A stretch of DNA of 64,000 nucleotides from contig CAJXSR010000011.1 of the NCBI GenBank assembly GCA_913061275.1, forward strand, positions 36,537 to 100,536, in the 5' to 3' direction. The DNA is from an uncultured Paracoccaceae bacterium. GTDB taxonomy: Bacteria; Pseudomonadota; Alphaproteobacteria; Rhodobacterales; Rhodobacteraceae. Both the position numbers and the translations under genes were made by a program. Shown in pieces: positions 1 through 9,615 of the stretch. The notes under the pieces are model-generated. The model did not search any database. It was given only the letters and a program-made list of their open reading frames with translations, and was not told the origin of the DNA. Each line of letters starts with the position of its first letter. Position 1 is the stretch's first letter.

Positions 1-1
1 A

Positions 2-1228
2 CGGCTATGTTTTGACGCGGGTGTACGTGCTGCAAACCCTGCAAGCGCGCTTAAATCTGCGTTGCAAACTTACCCAGATGCTTTGAATGTGAAGGGGAAA
101 CTGCATGTGGTTGCAGCCGGCAAGGCGTCAATTTCAATGATGGCGCAAATGTTGAAAATGTGTATTCCTGACAGTGCTTTAGCCGTTACGAATTATGAAA
201 ATTTTCAAGAATTGGATAATTGCATTGTGTTGCCTGCCAATCATCCGACACCTGATGTAAAGGGTGTAAAAGCCGCACACGCTATTATTTCACGGCTTCA
301 GGCAACGGAACAGGATGATACGGTTATTTTACTGCTAAGTGGGGGTGCATCGGCCTTGTTACCAGCACCTGTGCCGCAGATTAGTTTTGACAGTAAAATC
401 AAAGTGAATGACTTGCTTTTGGGGTCTGGACTGGCGATTGGGCAGATGAATATTGTGCGCAAAGCTTTATCGCAACTGAAAGGCGGGGGATTTGCTGCAT
501 TGGCTGCACCTTCACGGGTGTTTGCATTTATCTTATCTGATGTTCCAGATGATAACCTTGCAGATATTGCAAGTGGGCCGACCGTTGCTGCACCTGATGC
601 AGTGGCAGAGGCGCGGGATGTTTTGAATGGCGCAGGCATATGGGATGATTTGCCTGCTGATGTTCAAAGTTATCTAAGTAAGCCGCGCAAACGAAAAGTG
701 GCACCTGCCGATAACACGCTAATTGCTGGAAATACAGTGAGTGTTCAGGCGATGACTTCTGCTGTGCCAGATAACATGAAAATTGTTATGCCCAAATCGC
801 CATTGACCGGGGATGTTGAAGATGCAGCCAAAGCTGTTGCACAAACGATTGCGCAAACCGAGCAGGGGATTGATACGGTTTTTCTTTGGGGCGGTGAAAC
901 CACAGTAAAATTGCGCGGCAAAGGTGTGGGGGGGCGCAATCAAGAGCTGGCTTTACGCGTGGCACAATGTCTTGAAGGTAAGATGCAAGATCGCCAATGG
1001 GCGTTTCTTAGCGGCGGGACAGATGGGATTGACGGGCCAACGGATGCCGCAGGTGCGGTTGTGACCCAAACCACCTTGGCGGATATAAAACAGGCAGGGT
1101 TGGATTTAAATCACACGCTTTCCCAAAACAATTCGTATCCAGTTTTGGAACGCATTAACGCTTTGATAAAAATAGGTGCGACGGGCACGAATGTGGCTGA
1201 TTTGCAGGTGGCTGTGATTCGGGCATAG
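2..1228 (+). CDS. Glycerate 2-kinase, DUF4147/MOFRL family (5' end cut by window edge)
   Basis: Phosphorylates D-glycerate with ATP, feeding glycerate from glyoxylate or hydroxypyruvate metabolism into glycolysis; cytoplasmic. The frame is open from base 2, before the first internal start (TTG at 62), and the upstream codons read LCFDAGVRAANPASALKSAL, the usual N-terminus of this family. The true start therefore lies just outside the window and only a few residues are missing. Family motifs are seen: VVAAGKAS near the start, LLSGGASALLPAP, ILSDVPDD, GGETTVKLRGKGVGGRNQEL and SGGTDGIDGPTDAAGA in the C-terminal MOFRL domain. The gene ends 29 bases before the convergent LysR gene. Its product fits the glyoxylate-handling genes further right, but no direct regulatory link is visible. 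Confidence 0.9.
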   Translation, partial: RLCFDAGVRAANPASALKSALQTYPDALNVKGKLHVVAAGKASISMMAQMLKMCIPDSALAVTNYENFQELDNCIVLPANHPTPDVKGVKAAHAIISRLQATEQDDTVILLLSGGASALLPAPVPQISFDSKIKVNDLLLGSGLAIGQMNIVRKALSQLKGGGFAALAAPSRVFAFILSDVPDDNLADIASGPTVAAPDAVAEARDVLNGAGIWDDLPADVQSYLSKPRKRKVAPADNTLIAGNTVSVQAMTSAVPDNMKIVMPKSPLTGDVEDAAKAVAQTIAQTEQGIDTVFLWGGETTVKLRGKGVGGRNQELALRVAQCLEGKMQDRQWAFLSGGTDGIDGPTDAAGAVVTQTTLADIKQAGLDLNHTLSQNNSYPVLERINALIKIGATGTNVADLQVAVIRA

Positions 1229-1257
1229 GGCCAAACGGTTATGGGTTTTAATGTGTG

Positions 1258-2154
1258 TTACCTAACCCTGTAAGGTTCTAAACTATCTATGAAAGTTTGG
1301 ATGAATTCCAAAGTGATCATTGATGGTGGAATGTGGGTTGGGCGTACTATTGCCAAGCGATGCACTATTTGCGGTCCAAAGGGGCGCAAAACCAGACCAT
1401 CTGCCTCATGTTGACGTGCATCCATTTCACTTACAATAGAGACGCCCGCACCTTGTGCCACCAAACAGCAGGCGGCGGTAAATTGGCGGGTTTCTATCCA
1501 CGGCTGGATGTGGACGCCTTGTTTTAGAAAGCAAGCTTCTAAGTCTCGGAAAAAATCACTGTCTTTGCGTGTATGAACCATGCGCTCTTTTGCTAAATCC
1601 TCTGGCCATATTTCTGTCTTTGAGGCCAGTGGATGATGTGGTGGTAGGATGCAAACTGTCCGCATATGGACTGTTTCGTTTTCTATGGCGGGGTGCGCGT
1701 TAAAGCCATCTGTAATGCCACAATCATATTGCTCTCCGATGATCCATTCCAAGATGCGTTCGGGTCGGTCAGGTTCTAATGTAACTGTGATGCCAGGGCG
1801 TTTTTCTAAGAAGCGCATCAGGATTTTTGGTAAGTGGCTGGTTGCAAAACCGGGCAGGCAAGCGATCCGTAAATGCCCTGCTTTTCGGGCGGTTAAGTCA
1901 TGAGTAAGCTGTTCAATATGCTCTAAATTATCAAGCAACCTACCAACCTCGCCTAACAGGTAACGTGCTTCTTGTGTTGGTACTAGTCGCCCACCGCGCC
2001 GATCAAAAACATCAAAGCCAACTGAGTCGGAAAAGCTGGATAATAAACGGCTAACGGCGGGTTGAGAGATGTTTAAATGGTTCGCAGCACGGGTGACACT
2101 GCCTAATTGGGCCACGGCCTTAAATGCTTCAAGCTGTCGTAATCGTATTGCCAA
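1258..2154 (-). CDS. LysR-family transcriptional regulator, probably of the adjacent ugp-type transporter
   Basis: A 298-residue LysR protein: winged helix-turn-helix at about residues 4-62 (RLRQLEAFKAVAQLGSVTRA, then ISQPAVSRLL) followed by a periplasmic-binding-protein-like effector domain. It is transcribed divergently from the ugpBAEC-type operon across a 211-base gap carrying a 19-bp palindrome, the standard arrangement for a LysR gene controlling its neighbour. The effector is unknown. Glycerol-3-phosphate, a phosphodiester, or a product of their metabolism are guesses from context. The family call is secure, the target is inferred. Confidence 0.9.
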   Translation of the reverse strand: MAIRLRQLEAFKAVAQLGSVTRAANHLNISQPAVSRLLSSFSDSVGFDVFDRRGGRLVPTQEARYLLGEVGRLLDNLEHIEQLTHDLTARKAGHLRIACLPGFATSHLPKILMRFLEKRPGITVTLEPDRPERILEWIIGEQYDCGITDGFNAHPAIENETVHMRTVCILPPHHPLASKTEIWPEDLAKERMVHTRKDSDFFRDLEACFLKQGVHIQPWIETRQFTAACCLVAQGAGVSIVSEMDARQHEADGLVLRPFGPQIVHRLAIVRPTHIPPSMITLEFIQTFIDSLEPYRVR

Positions 2155-2211
2155 TTTGATTAAACCCCTTAGTTCGTTGGGTAATCCGAGTTGTCTCGAC
2201 CCTGAACATGG

Positions 2212-2230
2212 TTATAACATAATGTTATAA
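2212..2230. promoter_or_regulatory. Perfect 19-bp palindrome, candidate LysR operator
   Basis: TTATAACAT-A-ATGTTATAA is a perfect inverted repeat around one central base. It lies in the gap between the LysR gene and the ugpB-like gene, 57 bases upstream of the LysR start and 135 bases upstream of the ugpB start. It also contains the T-N11-A pattern typical of LysR binding sites. The role is inferred from symmetry and position. Confidence 0.6.
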
Positions 2231-2365
2231 AAACTGTTACAAAAATTTCATTTGAATTATGGTTCTGCCTATGGTGTCCTAATAAGAAGTCGGGCGTAGT
2301 TGTTGGCAAACAACAAGGCGTGCGCATAATAATATCGAAGTTAACACATGCTTGGGAGGCATCTT

Positions 2366-3670
2366 ATGAAGCTTAATTTTTATGGCACCGCAATTGCGGC
2401 GGCCCTTACAATGGTCACTTCTGCTGCGGTTGCAGAGGTAGAAGTTCAATGGTGGCACGCTATGGGTGGTGCAAACGGTGAACGGGTAAATAAAATTGCC
2501 GCAGATTTCAATGCAACCCAGTCAGAGTATAAAGTCGTACCAACCTACAAAGGTAACTATACAGAAACAATGACGGCTGCGATTGCTGCGTTTCGTGCAA
2601 AAGAGCACCCACATCTGGTGCAGGTGTTTGAAGTTGGTACAGCAACAATGATGTCTGCCAAAGGTGCGATTTACCCAATAGAGCAACTGATGGTTGATGC
2701 AGGTGAGCCGTTTGATAAATCTGATTTTCTGCCTGCGGTTATTTCATATTATCAAACCCCGACAGGTGAATTACTGTCGATGCCATTTAACAGCTCTACC
2801 CCTGTTTTGTGGTATAACAAAGACGCGCTTGATGCGGCAGGTGCTACGGCCCCAACAACATGGGCTGACGTGAAATCTGTTTCGCAAAAACTTGTTGATA
2901 ACGGCATGAAATGTGGTGTGTCATTTGGTTGGCAATCATGGGTGATGCTGGAAAACTATTCAGCTTGGCACAATCTTGAAATGGGAACGAAAGAAAACGG
3001 TTTCGCTGGTTTTGATACCGAGTTTACTTTCAACACGCCCAAAGTAGCGGCGCGTCTAGACGATATTGCGTCTATGTCTGAAGGTAGTTTGTTTGTTTAC
3101 GGCGGCCGTCGTGGCGACAGTCTACCATTGTTTACCAATGGCGAATGCGGCATGTGGATGAACTCATCAGCTTATTATGGTTCTATTAAGAAACAGGCGG
3201 CATTTAACTTTGGGCAAACCATGTTGCCATTGGATACCGATGTGGCATCTGCCCCGCAAAACTCTATCATTGGTGGTGCTACTCTTTGGGCATTGGCAGG
3301 TCATGAAGATGCGGAGTATAAAGGTCTTGCACAATTCATGACTTATCTTGCATCCGCTGAAGTGCAAGCGTGGTGGCATCAAGAAACAGGCTATGTGCCA
3401 ATTACAACAGCGGCATATGAGTTGTCTAAAACCCAAGGTTTTTATGATAGCAACCCAGGTACTGATACAGCCATTCAACAGCTAAGCCTGAATCAACCTA
3501 CTGCAAATTCACGCGGTATTCGGTTTGGTAATTTCGTGCAAATCCGCGACATTATCAACGAAGAAATGGAAGCTTTGTGGGGTGGTTCTAAAAACGCAAC
3601 TGATGCGCTTAATGATGCGGCAAGCCGTGGCAATGAGTTGCTGCGTAAGTTTGAACGTTCAGCAAAATAA
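2366..3670 (+). CDS. ugpB: sn-Glycerol-3-phosphate ABC transporter, periplasmic binding protein
   Basis: Captures glycerol-3-phosphate or its diesters in the periplasm for the UgpAE/UgpC importer. The ATG at 2366 is preferred over the one at 2348 because GGGAGG lies six bases upstream of it. A Sec signal peptide follows (MKLNFYGTAIAAALTMVTSA, cleaved around AVAE). The mature protein follows known UgpB closely: VQWWHAMGG, YKVVPTYKGNYTETM, LVQVFEVGTATMM, PFNSSTPVLWYNKDAL, GMKCGVSFGWQSW and SIIGGATLWA are recognisable. It is the first gene of a four-gene operon, with 69 bases to ugpA. Substrate is inferred from family similarity. Confidence 0.9.
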   Translation: MKLNFYGTAIAAALTMVTSAAVAEVEVQWWHAMGGANGERVNKIAADFNATQSEYKVVPTYKGNYTETMTAAIAAFRAKEHPHLVQVFEVGTATMMSAKGAIYPIEQLMVDAGEPFDKSDFLPAVISYYQTPTGELLSMPFNSSTPVLWYNKDALDAAGATAPTTWADVKSVSQKLVDNGMKCGVSFGWQSWVMLENYSAWHNLEMGTKENGFAGFDTEFTFNTPKVAARLDDIASMSEGSLFVYGGRRGDSLPLFTNGECGMWMNSSAYYGSIKKQAAFNFGQTMLPLDTDVASAPQNSIIGGATLWALAGHEDAEYKGLAQFMTYLASAEVQAWWHQETGYVPITTAAYELSKTQGFYDSNPGTDTAIQQLSLNQPTANSRGIRFGNFVQIRDIINEEMEALWGGSKNATDALNDAASRGNELLRKFERSAK

Positions 3671-3739
3671 AACCTAAACTTTTATCATCCAGCAAAGACT
3701 TGTTCTTTGCTGGATGATTTTTTCTAAGCGGAGATTATT

Positions 3740-4621
3740 ATGCTCAAGCGTGTGCATTTTCCATCGTCACCTTTGCCTTACCTTTTGGTGGCGCCGCAAA
3801 TTATTATCACGCTGGTATTTTTCATGTGGCCTGCCAGCCAAGCATTGTATCAATCTTTGCTTGTTGAAGACGCGTTTGGCTTGTCGACAGAGTTTGTCTG
3901 GTTTGAAAACTTTACATATCTGGCATCGGACAGTCATTATCTGGATGCTTTCTGGCGCACCGCGATATTTTCGTTTCTTGTCGCCTTTATGTCGATGTCG
4001 GTGGCACTTATTCTGGCAGGTTTTGCAGATCGCGTAATTAAAGGTGCCACAGTTTACCGCACACTTCTAATATGGCCCTATGCCGTTGCCCCTGTTTTGG
4101 CTGGCGCATTATGGGTGTTTATGTTCAATCCGACCTTGGGCATATTTCCGTATTTGCTTGATATGATCGGTGTGAATTGGAACCATTATTTGAATGGCAC
4201 ACAAGCCATGGGGCTGGTCATTGCCGCAGCGGCTTGGAAACAGGTTGCCTATAATTTTTTATTCTATCTGGCCGCAATGCAGTCCATTCCACGCGGTGTG
4301 ATTGAGGCGGCGGCAATAGATGGGGCAGGGCCTGTTAAGCGATTTACGACGATTATTATACCACTGGTTTCGCCCACAACATTTTTCTTGTTGGTGATTA
4401 ACCTGGTTTACGCATTCTTTGAAACGTTTGGGATTATCCATGTGGTCACCCAAGGCGGCCCTGCAGCTTCCACCACAATTCTGGTTTATAAAGTGTTTAA
4501 CGATGGCTTTGTAGGGTTGGATCTGGGCGGATCTGCTGCGCAATCGGTTGTTTTGATGGTGATCGTAATTGTGATGACAATGGTACAGTTCAAGTATGTT
4601 GAGAAGAAGGTAGAATACTGA
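3740..4621 (+). CDS. ugpA: sn-Glycerol-3-phosphate ABC transporter permease UgpA
   Basis: Inner-membrane permease subunit, 293 residues with six predicted transmembrane stretches (first about residues 13-35). The cytoplasmic EAA loop that contacts the ATPase is visible as [14 protein letters not shown] at about 191-204. A GGAG site precedes the ATG. The stop overlaps the start of ugpE by one base (TGATG), indicating translational coupling. With UgpE it forms the channel for the ligand delivered by UgpB. Confidence 0.9.
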   Translation: MLKRVHFPSSPLPYLLVAPQIIITLVFFMWPASQALYQSLLVEDAFGLSTEFVWFENFTYLASDSHYLDAFWRTAIFSFLVAFMSMSVALILAGFADRVIKGATVYRTLLIWPYAVAPVLAGALWVFMFNPTLGIFPYLLDMIGVNWNHYLNGTQAMGLVIAAAAWKQVAYNFLFYLAAMQSIPRGVIEAAAIDGAGPVKRFTTIIIPLVSPTTFFLLVINLVYAFFETFGIIHVVTQGGPAASTTILVYKVFNDGFVGLDLGGSAAQSVVLMVIVIVMTMVQFKYVEKKVEY

Positions 4622-5469
4622 TGATAGAAAACAGACCTATTCTAACTGTGTTTACGCATATTATTATGATTTTGGGCGTTGCCTTGATAGCACTACCGAT
4701 CTGGATCACTTTTGTCGCGGCAAGCCATGATGAAATACGGATGCTACAAGCACCAATCCCGATGTTGCCGGGCAGTCATTTTGTAGAAAATTTCAAACAG
4801 GCCCTGTTTGGCGCAGGCTTGTCAGGCGACCAAACACCGGTTTGGCGCATGTTATTGAACTCTTTAGCAATGGCGTTGATGATCTCTTTTGGCAAAATCT
4901 CAATCTCTTTAATCTCGGCATTTGCGATCGTTTACTTTAAATTTCCGTTTCGCATGGGCTTTTTCTGGATGATTTTCATCACACTGATGTTGCCTGTAGA
5001 GGTACGTATTTTGCCAACCTTTGAAGTGGTGGCAAACCTTGGCATGCTAAACAGCTATTGGGGGCTTTCTATTCCGTTGATTGCGTCAGCTACTGCAACC
5101 TTTATGTTTCGCCAAGTGTTTCTGACCATCCCTGATGAGATGCTGGAAAGTGCGCGTATTGACGGGGCGGGGCCGATGCGATTTTTTTGGGATATATTAC
5201 TGCCACTTAGCCGCACAAACATTGCCGCGTTATTTGTGATTTTGTTTATTTTTGGCTGGAACCAGTATTTATGGCCACTGCTGATAACGACTGACACTGA
5301 TATGACGACGATTGTGATGAGCATCAAGCAAATGCTAGAGTCGGCGGAACAATCGCCGCAATGGAATATCATAATGATGACTGCACTACTTGCAATGTTA
5401 CCGCCCATTCTGGTTGTGGTTGGAATGCAAAAACTGTTTGTGCAGGGTTTGACTGAAACTGATAAATAG
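4621..5469 (+). CDS. ugpE: sn-Glycerol-3-phosphate ABC transporter permease UgpE
   Basis: Second permease subunit, 282 residues, N-terminal transmembrane helix followed by five more. The EAA-type loop appears as [20 protein letters not shown]. The start overlaps the ugpA stop by one base and the stop is 11 bases before ugpC, so the two permeases and the ATPase are made from one message. The family assignment rests on partner genes and the conserved loop. Confidence 0.9.
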   Translation: MIENRPILTVFTHIIMILGVALIALPIWITFVAASHDEIRMLQAPIPMLPGSHFVENFKQALFGAGLSGDQTPVWRMLLNSLAMALMISFGKISISLISAFAIVYFKFPFRMGFFWMIFITLMLPVEVRILPTFEVVANLGMLNSYWGLSIPLIASATATFMFRQVFLTIPDEMLESARIDGAGPMRFFWDILLPLSRTNIAALFVILFIFGWNQYLWPLLITTDTDMTTIVMSIKQMLESAEQSPQWNIIMMTALLAMLPPILVVVGMQKLFVQGLTETDK

Positions 5470-5480
5470 GACGCCCAACT

Positions 5481-6536
5481 ATGGCTGAAATTAAACTAGA
5501 CAACCTGATTAAAGCTTACGGCAAAGTCGAAGTTCTGCATCATATTGAAGGTGATATTCATGATGGTGAATTCATCGTAATTGTCGGGCCGTCGGGTTGT
5601 GGCAAGTCAACACTTCTGCGCATGGTTGCAGGTCTTGAAACCATAACCTCAGGGACGATTTCGATCGGCGGGAAGGTGGTTAATAAACTGGAACCAGCTG
5701 ACCGTGATATTGCAATGGTTTTTCAAAACTACGCGCTATATCCACATATGACGGTCTATGAAAATATGGCGTATGGGTTGAAAATCCGCAAAATTCCCAA
5801 GGATGAGATTAAACGACGTGTGGAAGAAGCCGCTGACATTCTGGAAATCCGTGAGTATCTGGACCGCCGCCCACGTCAGTTGTCAGGCGGGCAACGCCAA
5901 CGGGTTGCTATGGGGCGTGCTATTGTGCGTGAACCATCGGTGTTTCTGTTTGATGAACCGTTGTCTAATCTGGATGCAAAGCTGCGTGTGCAAATGCGCC
6001 TTGAAATCCGCAAGTTGCAAAAACGGCTGGGGGTTACATCAATTTACGTTACCCACGATCAGGTGGAAGCGATGACATTGGGCGACCGTTTGATGGTACT
6101 GAACGGCGGTTATGTTGAGCAGTTTGGAACACCTATTGAGCTGTATCAAAAACCTGCAAGCCTGTTTGTAGCAGGCTTTATCGGAAGCCCGTCGATGAAC
6201 TTTATGGATGCGGATATATCAAACGGGGTTGCAACGCTTGCGAACGGGGCAAAGCTGAAACTATCGTCAAAATTCAATGGGCCAGCGACGTTGGGCATTC
6301 GGCCCGAACATTTGGTTGCCGATGATAAAGGGGCCATAAAAGTGACTGTTGATATGCTAGAACAGCTGGGCGCTAACACTTTGGTTCATGGTATATTGGA
6401 CGGCACACAAACCTCGTTTGTTGTTAGCCTAGACGGCATTCAAGTTGCTGAAACAGGGTCAAACCAGACATTTTACGCCGAAAAAGACAGCTTTCACTTG
6501 TTTGACAAAGAAACTGGCAAACGCATAGTTGAATAA
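5481..6536 (+). CDS. ugpC: sn-Glycerol-3-phosphate ABC transporter ATP-binding protein
   Basis: ATPase of the CUT1/MalK type, 351 residues. Walker [11 protein letters not shown]-loop [14 protein letters not shown], signature [14 protein letters not shown], Walker [16 protein letters not shown] and the H-loop [15 protein letters not shown] are all intact. A C-terminal TOBE-like region follows from about 235 ([17 protein letters not shown]). It powers import through UgpAE. The stop lies inside a hairpin shared with the convergent helicase gene. Confidence 0.92.
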   Translation: MAEIKLDNLIKAYGKVEVLHHIEGDIHDGEFIVIVGPSGCGKSTLLRMVAGLETITSGTISIGGKVVNKLEPADRDIAMVFQNYALYPHMTVYENMAYGLKIRKIPKDEIKRRVEEAADILEIREYLDRRPRQLSGGQRQRVAMGRAIVREPSVFLFDEPLSNLDAKLRVQMRLEIRKLQKRLGVTSIYVTHDQVEAMTLGDRLMVLNGGYVEQFGTPIELYQKPASLFVAGFIGSPSMNFMDADISNGVATLANGAKLKLSSKFNGPATLGIRPEHLVADDKGAIKVTVDMLEQLGANTLVHGILDGTQTSFVVSLDGIQVAETGSNQTFYAEKDSFHLFDKETGKRIVE

Positions 6537-6551
6537 GCCCTAAGGCTTATT
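6532..6551. terminator. Hairpin spanning the ends of two convergent genes
   Basis: AATAAGCC-CTAA-GGCTTATT forms a perfect 8-bp stem with a four-base loop. It contains the ugpC stop (6534-6536) and the helicase stop (6540-6542 on the other strand), which lie only three bases apart. There is no clear T-run on either side, so a bidirectional attenuator or RNA end-protecting hairpin is likelier than a classic terminator. Confidence 0.5.
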
Positions 6552-8486
6552 ACGCTTGGTGTGGTTTTTAGCACGGTTCGTGGAACTTGGACTTTTTGAG
6601 GCTTTGCCTTTGGCCTTTGGGCCGCGCTTTTTGTCAGAGCCTTTGGCATTATCGGCGGGTCGTTTTGGTTTTAATTCCGTAACAGCCCCTTCAAGACGTT
6701 TTAACTCTTCGGCCCATTTTTCACGGGAATGCGGAATGCCTTTTGCTTTTTTAGGCTTTGGCTTTTTGTCAAACCCTTGCCCACTATCCTTGCCATAATG
6801 TTCGGCTTGTTTTTTGGATGAGTGCCGTTTTGGCCCCTTAGCATTGCGGTCACCTGACTTATTTTCACGTTGCCGATCTGAAAAACTTTGGGGTGGGTTT
6901 TTGGCCGCCGCAGGGGGCTTTTCTAATTGGGTTAGTTTTTCATCATTTTCACCCCTAAGGGTTTTGCCCATCGCATTCGCAAAACTTGTTGCAGCTGATG
7001 TGCGAATTTCAATGAAAGACACGTTTTTTTGTATACGGATTGCACCAATATCTTCGGCGGTGATTTTCCCTGCTTTACATATCATCGGTATCAAACGGCG
7101 CGGCTCGGCACCTTTTTCACGTCCGCCTGTCAAGGCAAACCATGTGCCTTTGCCAAAGGTATCTTGTCGCTTTGGCTCGCGTCCACCCGCACTGACGGCT
7201 GACAATTCTTCTGGTGCGGATTGACCAGATTTGTATAAGCGTAAATAGGCGGCGGCTATTTTTTCTGGGCTGTGCAGTTCAACTAACTTTTGTGCCGATA
7301 GTGTTTCATTTGCATCTAATTCTTGGTGCCACGTTGGATCTGCTAATAAGCGTTCTTCGTCGCGTTCAATGACGGATTTTGCAGAAGGGGCTTCACACCA
7401 TTCGGCGGTTACTTTTGCGCCTTGCATCAGGCGTTCCGCTTTTCTGCGGGCCTTTGCGGGTACGATCAAAGCACTTACGCCTTTGCGACCAGCGCGGCCT
7501 GTGCGGCCTGAGCGGTGCAATAAAGTTTCGTGGCTTTGCGGAAGGTCGGCGTGAATGACCAGATCAAGGTTTGGTAAATCAATACCACGTGCAGCGACAT
7601 CTGTTGCAACACATACCCGCGCGCGTCCGTCGCGCATTGCTTGCAAAGCATGGCTGCGTTCATTTTGGGATAATTCACCAGATAATGCGACCACTGAAAA
7701 CCCCCGGTTTGACAGGCGCGATGTCAGGCGGTTTACCATCATACGGGTATTGCAAAATACCAACGTATTTGGTGCTTCATAATAGCGCAAAACATTAATG
7801 ATCGCATTTTCGCCATCGCGCTGTGCGACGTTCATTGCGCGATACTCAATATCTGAATGCTGTTTAGCTTCGGATTTTGTCACCACACGTACGGCGTCTT
7901 TTTGGTATTTTTTCGCTAGGGATGCGATTGAATTCGGGACGGTCGCAGAAAACATCAGAGTGCGGCGGTCGTCAGGGGATTCGCCTAGAATAAATTCTAG
8001 ATCTTCCCTAAATCCCAGATCAAGCATTTCATCGGCTTCATCCAAAACGACAGCACGAAGTCCGTCCATTTTCAAAGAGCCGCGCATGATGTGATCGCGC
8101 AAACGGCCCGGTGTTGCAACAACGACATGGGCGCCCTTATCAAGTGCGCGGCGTTCATCGCGCATGTCCATGCCACCTACACAAGAGGCCACAACAGCGC
8201 CTGCTTTTGCATAAAGCCAGATGAATTCGCGTTTTACCTGCATTGCCAATTCACGTGTTGGCGCGATGATTAGTGCAAGAGGTTTGCGTGCAGGTTCAAA
8301 CCTTGTAGCATCACCCAACAATGTCGGCGCGATTGCCAGACCAAAACCTACAGTTTTGCCAGAACCTGTTTGTGCAGAGACAAGCAAATCTGAGTTTACA
8401 AGTTCTGCATCGGTCACGGCTTCTTGCACGGGCGTCAGAGTTGTATAACCTTGTTGTTCTAAGGCATCGGAAAGAGTTTTGATCAC
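6540..8486 (-). CDS. DEAD-box ATP-dependent RNA helicase with DbpA-type RNA-binding domain
   Basis: ATP-driven RNA unwinding, probably in ribosome assembly or RNA decay; 648 residues. Motifs: Q-motif (GYTTLTPVQEAV), motif I AQTGSGKT, motif II VLDEADEMLD, motif III SAT, motif VI HRSGRTGRAG. A DbpA-like RNA-binding fold follows at about 455-525 (RLIPMICKAGKITAEDIGAI). The last ~110 residues are lysine-rich and low in complexity, typical of RNA-binding tails. The gene is single, convergent with ugpC and upstream of bhcD on the same strand with a 140-base gap; no functional link to bhc is evident. Which paralogue (DeaD, RhlE or DbpA-like) cannot be fixed from sequence alone. Confidence 0.9.
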   Translation of the reverse strand: MIKTLSDALEQQGYTTLTPVQEAVTDAELVNSDLLVSAQTGSGKTVGFGLAIAPTLLGDATRFEPARKPLALIIAPTRELAMQVKREFIWLYAKAGAVVASCVGGMDMRDERRALDKGAHVVVATPGRLRDHIMRGSLKMDGLRAVVLDEADEMLDLGFREDLEFILGESPDDRRTLMFSATVPNSIASLAKKYQKDAVRVVTKSEAKQHSDIEYRAMNVAQRDGENAIINVLRYYEAPNTLVFCNTRMMVNRLTSRLSNRGFSVVALSGELSQNERSHALQAMRDGRARVCVATDVAARGIDLPNLDLVIHADLPQSHETLLHRSGRTGRAGRKGVSALIVPAKARRKAERLMQGAKVTAEWCEAPSAKSVIERDEERLLADPTWHQELDANETLSAQKLVELHSPEKIAAAYLRLYKSGQSAPEELSAVSAGGREPKRQDTFGKGTWFALTGGREKGAEPRRLIPMICKAGKITAEDIGAIRIQKNVSFIEIRTSAATSFANAMGKTLRGENDEKLTQLEKPPAAAKNPPQSFSDRQRENKSGDRNAKGPKRHSSKKQAEHYGKDSGQGFDKKPKPKKAKGIPHSREKWAEELKRLEGAVTELKPKRPADNAKGSDKKRGPKAKGKASKSPSSTNRAKNHTKRNKP

Positions 8487-8626
8487 GGCAGCATTTTTCT
8501 GTTAAATTGCAAATAGGGTATTTGACTTGGATGCGGCTTACGGTAAGCAAACGGTCAAAATAGGCCCTTATGGTACTTATCAGATGAAGGCAACCTTTGC
8601 ATTAGTCGCAAGGGATAGATCGGGGC

Positions 8627-9592
8627 CTAAAAATCGACCTCAAGTGCAATACCTTTCTTAACTGCCAATTCAACAACGGCAGAGGCTACTGCCAAATCTT
8701 GCAGGCCAACACCTGTGCCGTCAAACAATGTTACTTCATCGTCTGAACTGCGCCCTTTGTGGTCGCCATTTATCACCATGCCCAGTTCAATAATGTCAGC
8801 TTGCTGAAGTGAGCCGTCCGCAATCGCATGCTGGCACTCGCCGATTGTGATCGATTGGGCAATCTCATCGGTAAAGGTGGTGGCCTGCGCAACTAAAGCT
8901 GCCTCAACCTCTTGTTTGCCTTTGGTGTCGGTGCCCATACAGGCGATATGGGTTCCTGCCTTGACTTGCGCGTCTTTTAGGATTGCATCAAAGCTGGATG
9001 TGATTGTGACAATAACATCTGCCTGTGCGCCCAATTCATCTAAACTAACGACCTGAAAAGGCAGGCCGATCTCGGCGGCTTTATTTGCAAGGGATGTTAG
9101 TTTTTCGGGTGTTCTGTTCCATGCCACGACACGGTCGAAATCACGTTGTTCTGCCACTGCCTGCAACTGAAACGTTGCCTGATGGCCAGCCCCCACAATA
9201 CCCAGTACCTTAGCATCTTTTCGCGCCAGATGCGCAACAGAAACCGCAGCAGCAGCCGCAGTGCGCAGGGCAGTTAGTAAATTACCACCAACAACTGCGC
9301 GAATTTTACCAGTATCTGCATCAAACAACATTATCGCGGACTGGTGGTTGGTCAGTCCCTTGGCTGCGTTGCCTGGCCAATAGCCACCAGATTTCAAACC
9401 AAGATTAAGGGCGTCGCGGTCAAAGCCGGATTTAAAGCCGTATAAAGCATCTGCATGCCCAATGGCCTCTCTTATAACTGGGAAATTATAAGCGGTTCGT
9501 TTTGACATAGAGGCAAATACCTCTTCGACGGCTGTAAATGCACTTTCGCGTGTCATAAGGGCGGCGATTTCTTTTTCAGGAACTATAATCAT
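8627..9592 (-). CDS. bhcD: Iminosuccinate reductase BhcD (ornithine cyclodeaminase family)
   Basis: Reduces iminosuccinate to L-aspartate with NAD(P)H, closing the beta-hydroxyaspartate cycle. A protein of 321 residues from the ATG at 9592, chosen because GAGG lies upstream and the family begins here (MIIVPEKEI). A Rossmann motif is visible (VLGIVGAGHQATFQLQAV, about residues 126-143), with the substrate-side KSGG and family C-terminus. On sequence alone this could be an ornithine cyclodeaminase or alanine dehydrogenase. The specific call rests on the gene order bhcR / bhcA-bhcB-bhcC-bhcD known from Paracoccus. It starts 23 bases after bhcC ends. Confidence 0.9.
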   Translation of the reverse strand: MIIVPEKEIAALMTRESAFTAVEEVFASMSKRTAYNFPVIREAIGHADALYGFKSGFDRDALNLGLKSGGYWPGNAAKGLTNHQSAIMLFDADTGKIRAVVGGNLLTALRTAAAAAVSVAHLARKDAKVLGIVGAGHQATFQLQAVAEQRDFDRVVAWNRTPEKLTSLANKAAEIGLPFQVVSLDELGAQADVIVTITSSFDAILKDAQVKAGTHIACMGTDTKGKQEVEAALVAQATTFTDEIAQSITIGECQHAIADGSLQQADIIELGMVINGDHKGRSSDDEVTLFDGTGVGLQDLAVASAVVELAVKKGIALEVDF

Positions 9593-9615
9593 TATATGCC
9601 TCTTTTTATAACTGG

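Noticed and set aside
1..61. Start of glycerate kinase at the internal TTG (62)
   Set aside because: Coding continues in frame upstream with family-like residues to base 2, so the gene is cut by the window edge.
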